The translations under genes were made by a program, and so were the position numbers. From assembly GCA_015484935.1 (NCBI GenBank), contig WFUQ01000151.1, positions 1 to 11,459 on the forward strand: DNA of 11,459 nt. Direction: 5' to 3'. How positions within the stretch are numbered: the first letter of the stretch is position 1; the number at the start of each line of letters is the position of its first letter. Shown here one piece after another: positions 1-7,001 of this stretch. Below the pieces are notes generated by a model, which was given only the letters and a program-made list of their open reading frames with translations, did not search any database and was not told the DNA's origin. Source of the stretch: Gammaproteobacteria bacterium. GTDB lineage: Bacteria > Pseudomonadota > Gammaproteobacteria > SZUA-229.

Positions 1-52
1 ATCATATAGTTGCCATATTTTCTGTTGTAGATTGTCGATACCGTTAACTGTC

Positions 53-64
53 GTATCTCGATAC
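53..64. promoter_or_regulatory. Small perfect palindrome GTATC-TC-GATAC upstream of the PEP-CTERM gene
   Basis: GTATC and GATAC are exact reverse complements separated by two bases. Another GATAC lies at 37-41, giving a second inverted pair with the GTATC at 53-57. The palindrome is centred about 200 bases upstream of the predicted sigma-54 transcription start, a distance at which enhancer-binding proteins can act. No known binding motif was recognised, so its role is inference only. Confidence 0.25.
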
Positions 65-133
65 AGCTCATCCGTTTGCGTCTAAGCAGTCAATATCGTG
101 ATAACTACTTGATTTTATTGCAGGTGAGTGCTT

Positions 134-160
134 GTGTGATGATATTCGAGTGTCATGATA
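134..160 (+). repeat. Two 11-base direct repeats with 16-base period, candidate activator sites
   Basis: GTGTGATGATA (134-144) and GTGTCATGATA (150-160) differ at one position and start 16 bases apart. They sit about 100-120 bases upstream of the predicted sigma-54 start near 256, the usual distance for upstream activating sequences of bacterial enhancer-binding proteins. The repeat is visible in the sequence; a regulatory role is inference. The rest of 1-229 shows no credible gene: both strands are interrupted by stops, and the reverse-strand frames there have no recognisable protein character. Confidence 0.3.
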
Positions 161-229
161 CTTAACATTATTAGCAATAACCGGTTTCGGATTCTGTTTA
201 AGTTATTGTTTATAAAAGTATAAATATTC

Positions 230-245
230 TGGCATGGCCCGTGCA
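230..245 (+). promoter_or_regulatory. Sigma-54 (RpoN) -24/-12 promoter for the PEP-CTERM gene
   Basis: The sequence TGGCATG-N4-GTGCA closely matches the RpoN consensus TGGCACG-N4-TTGCA. The invariant GG (231-232) and GC (243-244) are exactly spaced. Only the C of CACG and the first T of TTGC differ. An A/T-rich tract precedes it. Transcription would begin near 256, leaving a leader of about 30 bases before the ATG at 288. From published work, PEP-CTERM genes in several exosortase-bearing bacteria are controlled by RpoN with the PrsK/PrsR two-component system, which fits this promoter type. Confidence 0.72.
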
Positions 246-287
246 TTATAGTGGGTAATTGAGAAAAACAGATACAGGTAATTTGTG

Positions 288-848
288 ATGAAACATCTTG
301 GATTGAGAGCATTTTTGGCAATGACTGCTCTGCTGCTGACCGCCCAGGCGCAAGCACTGATGGTATCGCCTGCTGACTGCAACACGACGCTGGACTGTGA
401 TACCGGTGGCGATCCGTCTCAGGCTGTCATCAGTCAGTACATATTCGACAACTACGGTGTGACTGATATCTATAAACAGAATGTCGGTGAAGCTTCGGAC
501 GTGGGCACTTATGCCGGTTCCTATGAGATTACGTTCACCAATACGCCAAGTGACCCTGCTGATGCCTTGATCGCTTATACGGGTGGTCCTGCCATCGACT
601 GCAGTTATTGCTTCCTGCTGGTCAAAGGCGGCAAGGCGACTGACATCGCATGGTATCTGTTCGATCTTTCCGGCATATGGGATGGTATGGAAGATATCCA
701 GATAAAAGATTTCTGGTCATCAAAAGGCGCTATCTCGCATGTCTCTATCTACGGTGATGAAACGACAACGACGCCTGAGCCGGGCATGTTAGCTCTGCTG
801 GGTCTTGGTTTGACCGGTTTCGTTATCGCGAGAAGAAAGAATCGATAA
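288..848 (+). CDS. PEP-CTERM sorting domain-containing exported protein
   Basis: This is a secreted protein of 186 residues predicted to be processed by an exosortase. Residues 1-23 form a Sec signal peptide (MKHLG, hydrophobic core, AQA cleavage site before LMVSP). The C-terminus is a textbook PEP-CTERM tail: Pro-Glu-Pro at 163-165, a hydrophobic helix (LALLGLGLTGFVI) and a basic end (ARRKNR). The body has two cysteine pairs, C31/C37 and a DCSYC motif, and a segment ending in GAISHVSIYG that is common in short PEP-CTERM proteins. The ATG at 288 is chosen because AGGT at 276-279 gives good spacing; a GTG at 285 in the same frame is an alternative. It stands alone, under a sigma-54 promoter, and ends at a strong hairpin. 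No exosortase or polysaccharide genes are in the window. The biochemical function is unknown; a cell-surface or extracellular-matrix role is inferred from the family. Confidence 0.9.
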   Translation: MKHLGLRAFLAMTALLLTAQAQALMVSPADCNTTLDCDTGGDPSQAVISQYIFDNYGVTDIYKQNVGEASDVGTYAGSYEITFTNTPSDPADALIAYTGGPAIDCSYCFLLVKGGKATDIAWYLFDLSGIWDGMEDIQIKDFWSSKGAISHVSIYGDETTTTPEPGMLALLGLGLTGFVIARRKNR

Positions 849-871
849 TCGGCAGTGTCAGCATCCAGACG

Positions 872-900
872 AAAAAAGACCGCTCACAGCGGTCTTTTTT
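872..900. terminator. Bidirectional rho-independent terminator
   Basis: A perfect 13-base inverted repeat (872-884 with 888-900) has a three-base CAC loop. A GC-rich core (GACCGCT/AGCGGTC) is flanked by A6 on the left and T6-7 on the right, so it gives a hairpin followed by a U-tract on either strand. It lies 24 bases after the PEP-CTERM stop and about 130 bases beyond the thrC stop, so it can end both convergent transcripts. Confidence 0.92.
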
Positions 901-1029
901 TCGTTTGGATAAACTTGTTGGGCAAGATCGACAAAACATCTCAGTGATACAACGCGGTGAGCTGTACTTTGAGTCTCATGAGGCTGCCGAGTCTGCTCTG
1001 GTTCAATAGGGTTTCCAGTGTCTGCTCGC

Positions 1030-2502
1030 TCAGCTGATAAACGCAAGAATCTCTTTTTCGATATCGCTTTTCTCGATGACGCTGTTCTGGGTGACAGGTT
1101 TGTCGAACAGCCCATTGATGATAGCGGGAATCGTGATACCGGCTTCCTGGGCGATAGACTTGAGTGCATCGATGTCATGACTGTCGGTCTCACCTGTGAG
1201 CGCATTGGCGATGACAGGAGAAAACTTGGTCCATTCAGCAGTTGAATACACGATCGTTCTCAGATCTTTTTCACGACAGCTGTCGTACGTTTTGAAACAG
1301 GTAGCGGTATGCGGGTCCATCAGATAACCGCCAGCAAAAGCCTGCTTGATATAGGCCTTGCCTTCATCATCATCACAGTAGTCAGCGGCAAAGATGGACT
1401 GGATGGTTGCCAGCTCTTCAGCGGTGAGCGCGTAGTTCTTCTCTTCGTTGAGCTGCTGCATCAATTCTCGGGTTCTGGTATCACCGAACAGATCAAACAG
1501 GACACGTTCGATATTCGATGAGATCAGGATATCCATCGCAGGCGAAGTGGTCGGGACGACAGCCAGGTCGCGCAGGTCATACTTGCCGGTTTTTATCAGA
1601 CGGGTGAGGATGTTGTTATTGTTGGACGCGATCAGTATTTTCTCGACTGGCAGACCCATCTGTTTCGCATAGTAACCACCGAGTGCGTTGCCGAAGTTAC
1701 CGCTGGGCACATCCAGATACACCTTGTCGCCCAAGGTGATCGCATTCTGTCTGACCAGTTCCAGATAGGAATGGATATGATAGATCGTCTGGAAGATGAT
1801 GCGCCCGAAATTGACCGAGTTGGCTGCAGACAGATGGATATTGTTCTCTGTCAGTTTGGCTTTAAACGTCGCAGAGCCCAGTAATTGTTTGAGCGCATTC
1901 TGTGTGTCGTCGAAGTCACCTTTCACACCGATCACTTTCAGGTTGTCGGCATCCTCTGTCACCATCTGCAGACGTTGCACGTCCGAGGTGCCACCATCGG
2001 GATACATGCAGGCGACCATGACATTGGCTTTGTTCTTGAATGTTTCCAGGGCAGCCGGTCCGGTATCACCAGATGTAGCTGTGAGGATGAGGTAATTTTC
2101 CTGACGGCTCTGTGCGATGGAAGACAGTACGACACCGAAAGGTTGCAGGGCCATATCCTTGAATGCGCGAGTCGGGCCGTGCCAGAGTTCGCTGACATAC
2201 AGGTCGTCTTTCACCTTGACTACAGGAACAGGATTGTCCGGGTCGTCGAAATCGTCATACAGTGCCAGAGCTGAATCGATCACATCGCTGTCGATGTCGA
2301 TAGCAAATGCATCGAGGATCGCACGCGCGAGCGTCTTGTAATCTGAATCGATATGCGCAGACAGAAAAGACTGGTCCAGTTCGGGCAGTGATTGTGGAGA
2401 GTACAGTCCACCGAATGACGAGATAGGCGAAAGTATCGCCTGTGAGAAAGTGACGGATGCTGGATGGTTTCCGTCGTTGCCGCGTGTTTCGATGAAGTTC
2501 AT
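1030..2502 (-). CDS. thrC: Threonine synthase
   Basis: This PLP enzyme converts O-phospho-L-homoserine to L-threonine and phosphate, the last step of threonine synthesis in the cytoplasm. The 490-residue protein is of the longer ThrC type (E. coli about 430, yeast about 510). The N-terminal domain includes GGLYSPQSLPEL (31-42). The PLP-binding lysine is K115 in HGPTRAFKD. TATSGDTG at 141-148 and the phosphate-cradling loop PSGNFGN at 266-272 are intact. The start has a modest GGA seven bases upstream and agrees with the family N-terminus. The gene is monocistronic here, not joined to hom or thrB, and transcribed divergently from the antiporter gene. The frame is complete, with no missing key residues seen. 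Confidence 0.96.
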   Translation of the reverse strand: MNFIETRGNDGNHPASVTFSQAILSPISSFGGLYSPQSLPELDQSFLSAHIDSDYKTLARAILDAFAIDIDSDVIDSALALYDDFDDPDNPVPVVKVKDDLYVSELWHGPTRAFKDMALQPFGVVLSSIAQSRQENYLILTATSGDTGPAALETFKNKANVMVACMYPDGGTSDVQRLQMVTEDADNLKVIGVKGDFDDTQNALKQLLGSATFKAKLTENNIHLSAANSVNFGRIIFQTIYHIHSYLELVRQNAITLGDKVYLDVPSGNFGNALGGYYAKQMGLPVEKILIASNNNNILTRLIKTGKYDLRDLAVVPTTSPAMDILISSNIERVLFDLFGDTRTRELMQQLNEEKNYALTAEELATIQSIFAADYCDDDEGKAYIKQAFAGGYLMDPHTATCFKTYDSCREKDLRTIVYSTAEWTKFSPVIANALTGETDSHDIDALKSIAQEAGITIPAIINGLFDKPVTQNSVIEKSDIEKEILAFIS

Positions 2503-2528
2503 TGTCTGGTCCGGTTTTGGTTGCGCGA

Positions 2529-2557
2529 ATTATAGCGAACTGGTCGATAAATGACAG
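2529..2557 (-). promoter_or_regulatory. Sigma-70 type promoter for thrC
   Basis: On the minus strand, positions 2534-2529 read TATAAT, an exact -10 consensus. Seventeen bases upstream lies CTGTCA (2557-2552), a 4/6 match to TTGACA. The predicted start near 2522 leaves a leader of about 20 bases before thrC. No attenuator-like leader peptide with threonine or isoleucine codons fits in so short a leader. Confidence 0.6.
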
Positions 2558-2583
2558 TATTCCTTACGTCAGGTGGATGTGCT

Positions 2584-2607
2584 AAATCATTGATTTGAAT
2601 TAAATTC
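2584..2607. promoter_or_regulatory. Adjacent small palindromes in the thrC/antiporter divergent region
   Basis: AAATCA-T-TGATTT (2584-2596) and GAATT-A-AATTC (2597-2607) are two perfect odd-length palindromes lying end to end. They overlap the proposed -35 region of the antiporter promoter, where a repressor or activator site would be expected. In such A/T-rich DNA chance is a serious alternative. Confidence 0.25.
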
Positions 2608-2622
2608 TCAAACTGTTATGTT
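2595..2622 (+). promoter_or_regulatory. Possible promoter placing the antiporter mRNA start at its ATG
   Basis: TTGAAT (2595-2600) and TATGTT (2617-2622), 16 bases apart, resemble -35 and -10 boxes. Transcription would begin at about 2629, the A of the start codon. No Shine-Dalgarno is visible before that ATG, so a leaderless transcript is possible. The match to consensus is only moderate. Confidence 0.35.
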
Positions 2623-2628
2623 AGTCGC

Positions 2629-3795
2629 ATGGAATTCGACAACATCATCCTTCAATTTGTGATTATCTTCGCCGGTGCAGCACTGATGGCGACGATATTC
2701 CTGTATCTGAAACAACCTATCATCCTCGCCTATATCGCGGTCGGTGTCGTCATCGGGCCGTGGGGGCTGGGACTGATCGATGATGCAGCCAACATCGAAC
2801 AGCTATCGCACATCGGCATCATCCTGCTGTTGTTTCTCATCGGGCTGAATTTCCAGCCGGCACGGATGGTGGGTCTGTTGGGGCGGACCGGGCTGGTGAC
2901 ACTGGCGACCTGTTTCAGTTTTCAGCTACTGATCATGTCAGCGGCGATCATCATGGGCTTCGGTTTTCAGGACAGCGTCATCATCGGTTCTGCCTTGATG
3001 TTCTCCAGTACCATCATCTGCCTCAAATTGATTCCGACGACCGAGTTACATCATCAGCATCTCGGTGAGCTGATGATCAGTATCCTGTTGATGCAGGATG
3101 TCATCGCGATCATCCTTATCCTGCTGGTCACGGGTGGCGGTGGTGATGATCTGGCGATCACGGCACTGTTTCTGTTCATCAAACTTATCGCGATGACCGC
3201 CTCTGCGTATCTTATCGTCAGATATATCATCACCAACCTGTTTCTGAAATTCGATGTGATAAAAGAACACACTTTCTTGCTGACGCTGGGCTGGGGCTTG
3301 CTCGGTGCCGGTACCGCTGAGATGCTGGGGCTGTCTTACGAGATGGGTGCATTCATCGCCGGTATCTCGCTGGCGACCGTGCCTATCGCACTGGTCATCG
3401 CGGAAGAGTTGAAACCGTTACGCGATTTTTTCCTTATCCTGTTCTTCTTCTCCATCGGTGCGCAGTTCGATCTGTCGGTCACCAAAGATGTCATCCTCGC
3501 AGGTGTCGTGATCACTATCCTTGTCATGTTGCTCAAGCCGATGATATTCAAATGGAGCTTTCTGGTGGTCAATGAAAAACCGGCGCTGGCAAAAGAACTC
3601 GGCATCAGGCTGGGGCAGGGGAGCGAGTTTTCATTGCTGGTAGCTTACAGTGCAACCGCATCGGGGCTGATCAGTCTGCACGCATCGTATCTGATCCAGA
3701 TGGTGGTGATACTGACTTTCGTGCTATCAACTTATTGGGTGGTGCTGGAGCTCCAGTCTCCGATCTCCTTCCGACGAGGTCAGCGTCGAGACTGA
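2629..3795 (+). CDS. CPA2-family cation:proton antiporter (KefB/KefC-like), membrane domain only
   Basis: This integral inner-membrane protein of 388 residues belongs to the Na+/H+ exchanger (CPA2) superfamily that includes KefB/KefC, GerN and YbaL. Nearly the whole chain is hydrophobic, with about a dozen membrane segments. Family marks include YIAVGVVIGPWGLGLI (35-50), LLLFLIGLNF (66-75), the Gln-Asp pair in LLMQDVIAI (Q156, D157) expected at the transport site, GAFIAGISLA (240-249), FFFSIGAQFDL (272-282) and GSEFSLLVAY (331-340). It stops at the end of the membrane domain in a short basic tail (FRRGQRRD). The C-terminal TrkA-N/RCK nucleotide-binding domain of true Kef channels is absent, so nucleotide or glutathione gating is not expected. 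The transported ion (K+ or Na+) cannot be told. Its last 16 bases overlap the end of aat on the other strand. Confidence 0.9.
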   Translation: MEFDNIILQFVIIFAGAALMATIFLYLKQPIILAYIAVGVVIGPWGLGLIDDAANIEQLSHIGIILLLFLIGLNFQPARMVGLLGRTGLVTLATCFSFQLLIMSAAIIMGFGFQDSVIIGSALMFSSTIICLKLIPTTELHHQHLGELMISILLMQDVIAIILILLVTGGGGDDLAITALFLFIKLIAMTASAYLIVRYIITNLFLKFDVIKEHTFLLTLGWGLLGAGTAEMLGLSYEMGAFIAGISLATVPIALVIAEELKPLRDFFLILFFFSIGAQFDLSVTKDVILAGVVITILVMLLKPMIFKWSFLVVNEKPALAKELGIRLGQGSEFSLLVAYSATASGLISLHASYLIQMVVILTFVLSTYWVVLELQSPISFRRGQRRD

Positions 3796-4457
3796 GTATC
3801 GGTCTCTATCAGGTTCAGAAAACGTTCGCGTCTGATCATGCGTGCGCCCAGCGACATCAGATGTTCAGAGCCCACCTGTGCATCGATGAATTTCGGATCG
3901 ATATGTTTACAGATGTGATGCAAGGCTACTTTCGATGCATCCTTCATGCGACTGAACATAGACTCACCGAAGAACACATCGTGCTGAAGCAGTCCGTACA
4001 CCCCGCCGACCAGCTCCTGTTCGTACCAGACTTCGACAGAATGTGCTTTACCCATGGCGTTTAACTCGCAGTAAGACCGCAAGATATCATCAGTGATCCA
4101 GGTTCCATCCTGACCTTTTCTCGGTGCTGCGCACTGTCGCATCACCTGCTCGAAGCAGGTGTTAATCCGTATCTCGAAGCGTCCGCTGTTCAAGGTCCGG
4201 CGCAGGCTTCTGGAAACATGGAATTCTTCGGGGAAGATCACACAACGAGGATTAGGTGACCACCACAATATCGGCTGGCCTTCGCTATACCAGGGGAAGA
4301 TACCTTGCGAGTAGGCTTGCAACAGAGTCTGTGTGTTCAGGTTGCCACCGGCGGCCAGCAGACCATCGGGTTCAGTGAACGCGAGTCGGGTATCGGGAAA
4401 CGGGCCGCTGAAATCTTCAGGCAACCATATCAACGGTGGTTCAGGTCTGTTGTGCAT
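3780..4457 (-). CDS. aat: Leucyl/phenylalanyl-tRNA--protein transferase
   Basis: This cytoplasmic enzyme transfers Leu or Phe from aminoacyl-tRNA to proteins with N-terminal Lys or Arg. That makes them N-degron substrates for ClpS/ClpAP. The 225-residue length is normal. Hallmarks are EPDGLLAAGGNL (29-40), GIFPWYSEGQPILWWSPNPRC (52-72, the signature block), FHVSRSLRRTL, the GGVYG segment and the C-terminal GSEHLMSLGARMIRRERFL. The ATG lies 17 bases inside the upstream DUF482 gene. Its immediate upstream mRNA reads CCTCCCC, with no Shine-Dalgarno, so translation probably depends on ribosomes finishing the upstream gene. The 3' end overlaps the antiporter gene tail-to-tail. The bpt/ate and infA-clpA genes that follow aat in Pseudomonas are not here. 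Confidence 0.96.
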   Translation of the reverse strand: MHNRPEPPLIWLPEDFSGPFPDTRLAFTEPDGLLAAGGNLNTQTLLQAYSQGIFPWYSEGQPILWWSPNPRCVIFPEEFHVSRSLRRTLNSGRFEIRINTCFEQVMRQCAAPRKGQDGTWITDDILRSYCELNAMGKAHSVEVWYEQELVGGVYGLLQHDVFFGESMFSRMKDASKVALHHICKHIDPKFIDAQVGSEHLMSLGARMIRRERFLNLIETDTQSRR

Positions 4458-5589
4458 ATGGGGAGGATGTTAGCAATTGTTCGCCGTAGTCGTTCATCGC
4501 AGAATTTTCGCGTTGCAGGAAATCGGTGATGGCATCGCGGAATTGCGGATGAGCGATCCAGTGTGCAGACTGTGTCTTCACCGGCAGGAAACCGCGCCAT
4601 ATCTTGTGCTCGCCCTGCGCACCCGGTTCGAAAACGTCGAGTTCGTTGGCGATACAATATTCGATACCGCTGTAATAACACAGTTCGAAATGCAGGTTTT
4701 CATAGTGGTCATAACAACCCCAGTGTCTGCCGTACAAGGTATGGTTACCTTCATAGAGTATGGCGCCTGCGACCGTCCTGGAATCGTGGTAAGCAAATGC
4801 CGCACGGATGCGATGCGCCATGGCGCGGAAGAAATCCAGTGTGAACGTCGCGGTGCCCGATTTCCGTAAAAAGGTGAGTTGATAAAAATCGTATAGCTGC
4901 TGCCATTGTGTTTCCGTCAGCGCCGTACCGGCGATGATCTCGGTCTGGATATCCGCTTCTGTTACGAGGCGACGTTCCCGCCGGATATTTTTCCGGCGTT
5001 TCGATTTCAGTGTCGCCAGGAAATCATCGAAAGATCGGTAGTTGTGATTACGCCAGTGAAACTGATAATCATGCCGTAGCAACATGTCGGCATCTCTCAA
5101 TGCAGAGATATCATCGTCATCGCAGAACAGGAAATGCGATGATGACAGTTGCTGTTGTTCACAGAAAGACGTGACCAGTTTTATCAGCTGATGTTTTATC
5201 CCCATATCGTTGGCTTTACTGAGCAGGCGGTTCCCTCGGGCGGGAGTGAACGGAATGGCGGTCACCAGTTTCGGATAATAATCCAGGCCGTTACGCTGGT
5301 AGGCATCTGCCCATGCCCAGTCGAACACGAACTCACCATAGGAATTGGTTTTGATATAGCTGATGCAGGCACCGATGAGTTCATCGTCTTCGTCGTATAA
5401 CTGAAAAACGACAGGCTGCCAGCCCCACGGTTCGAGACAGTCGTGCTGTTCCAGTGCCAGCAGGAAATCGTGCTGGAGGAACGGATAATCAGAATCGAGC
5501 AAGGTGTTCCATGCGTCCGCATCGACTTCCGAGATAGACGAAGAGATGATCGCCCCTGCTGAAGCCTGATTTTTAGGGGCGGTCGTCAT
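4441..5589 (-). CDS. GNAT/FemAB-like acyltransferase, DUF482 (COG3146) family
   Basis: This 382-residue soluble protein matches the DUF482/COG3146 family, annotated in databases as GNAT-family N-acetyltransferase or 'peptidogalycan biosynthesis protein'. Recognisable family blocks are YPFLQHDFLLALE near residue 35, WGWQPVV, the NSYGEFVFDWAWADAYQRNGLDYYPKLVTAIPFTPARGNRLL stretch, KSKRRKNIRRERR with its basic patch, and FEPGAQGEHKIWRGFLPV near the C-terminus. The true substrate of the family is not established; the similarity to FemAB aminoacyl-tRNA-dependent transferases is a fold-level inference. Sitting between trxB and aat, with its stop beyond the aat start, it is probably cotranscribed and translationally coupled with aat, another tRNA-dependent transferase of the same broad fold. 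It starts 79 bases after the trxB stop; the Shine-Dalgarno is weak. Confidence 0.88.
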   Translation of the reverse strand: MTTAPKNQASAGAIISSSISEVDADAWNTLLDSDYPFLQHDFLLALEQHDCLEPWGWQPVVFQLYDEDDELIGACISYIKTNSYGEFVFDWAWADAYQRNGLDYYPKLVTAIPFTPARGNRLLSKANDMGIKHQLIKLVTSFCEQQQLSSSHFLFCDDDDISALRDADMLLRHDYQFHWRNHNYRSFDDFLATLKSKRRKNIRRERRLVTEADIQTEIIAGTALTETQWQQLYDFYQLTFLRKSGTATFTLDFFRAMAHRIRAAFAYHDSRTVAGAILYEGNHTLYGRHWGCYDHYENLHFELCYYSGIEYCIANELDVFEPGAQGEHKIWRGFLPVKTQSAHWIAHPQFRDAITDFLQRENSAMNDYGEQLLTSSPYAQQT

Positions 5590-5668
5590 TGTGGCAAAGG
5601 TTTGTCAGTCAGGATTATCGGCGACGGTGCGGTCTCTTCATGGGCGATGTCGAGCCGATCACGATGAT

Positions 5669-6718
<1,050 letters not shown>

Positions 6719-6775
6719 TTATGAAGAAAAATTCAACTTCATACAGCTCTCCCTGCCGGGGAGAGGAAAAATGTT

Positions 6776-6907
6776 TTCACCGCAGAGACGCAGAGGAAAA
6801 CCATCCAGGAGGCAACAAGTCCTTGTTTTTGCAGGTTTCTGCGTAACGGCTCGAAGGAGTTTTACCCGTAAAGATTTTCTCAGCGTGCTCTGCGCCTCTG
6901 CGGTGAA
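6776..6907. repeat. REP/MITE-like palindromic repeat upstream of ftsK
   Basis: The 20-base ends TTCACCGCAGAGACGCAGAG (6776-6795) and CTCTGCGCCTCTGCGGTGAA (6888-6907) are reverse complements with one mismatch. They enclose about 92 bases of unrelated sequence. Each arm is built of 8-base units (CGCAGAGA, CGCAGAGG) in tandem. I recognise this 'accgcagagacgcagag' motif as an interspersed repeat common in environmental proteobacterial genomes. No transposase is encoded in it. It separates the trxB and ftsK promoters. Confidence 0.8.
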
Positions 6908-6930
6908 TCTTTCTTCACCCGTACTAAACA

Positions 6931-6959
6931 CTGTATGTTGGCGCTCCTGCGGGTATAAT
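6931..6959 (+). promoter_or_regulatory. Probable ftsK promoter
   Basis: TATAAT (6954-6959) is an exact -10 box preceded by GGG. Seventeen bases upstream is CTGTAT (6931-6936), a weak -35 with about three matches to TTGACA. Transcription near 6966 would give a leader of about 36 bases to the ftsK start, with GGAAGG at 6991-6996 as ribosome binding site. Confidence 0.5.
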
Positions 6960-7001
6960 GAGTGCACATTTTTCCAACAAACTACATTCTGGAAGGTTTG
7001 A

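Noticed and set aside
858..1245. Frames on both strands near the thrC 3' end
   Set aside because: They are alternative-frame shadows of thrC, and one crosses the bidirectional terminator.
6747..6765. Hairpin CTCTCCC-TGCCG-GGGAGAG as a terminator
   Set aside because: No T-tract follows on either strand and no gene ends next to it; it is more likely a repeat fragment.
6719..7001. Overlapping frames on both strands (about 82 and 76 codons) in the trxB-ftsK gap
   Set aside because: They lie across the 6776-6907 palindromic repeat. Their peptides (FTAEAQ, LRLCGE, FSPQRRRG) are the usual artefact of translating this repeat, with no domain or ribosome binding site.
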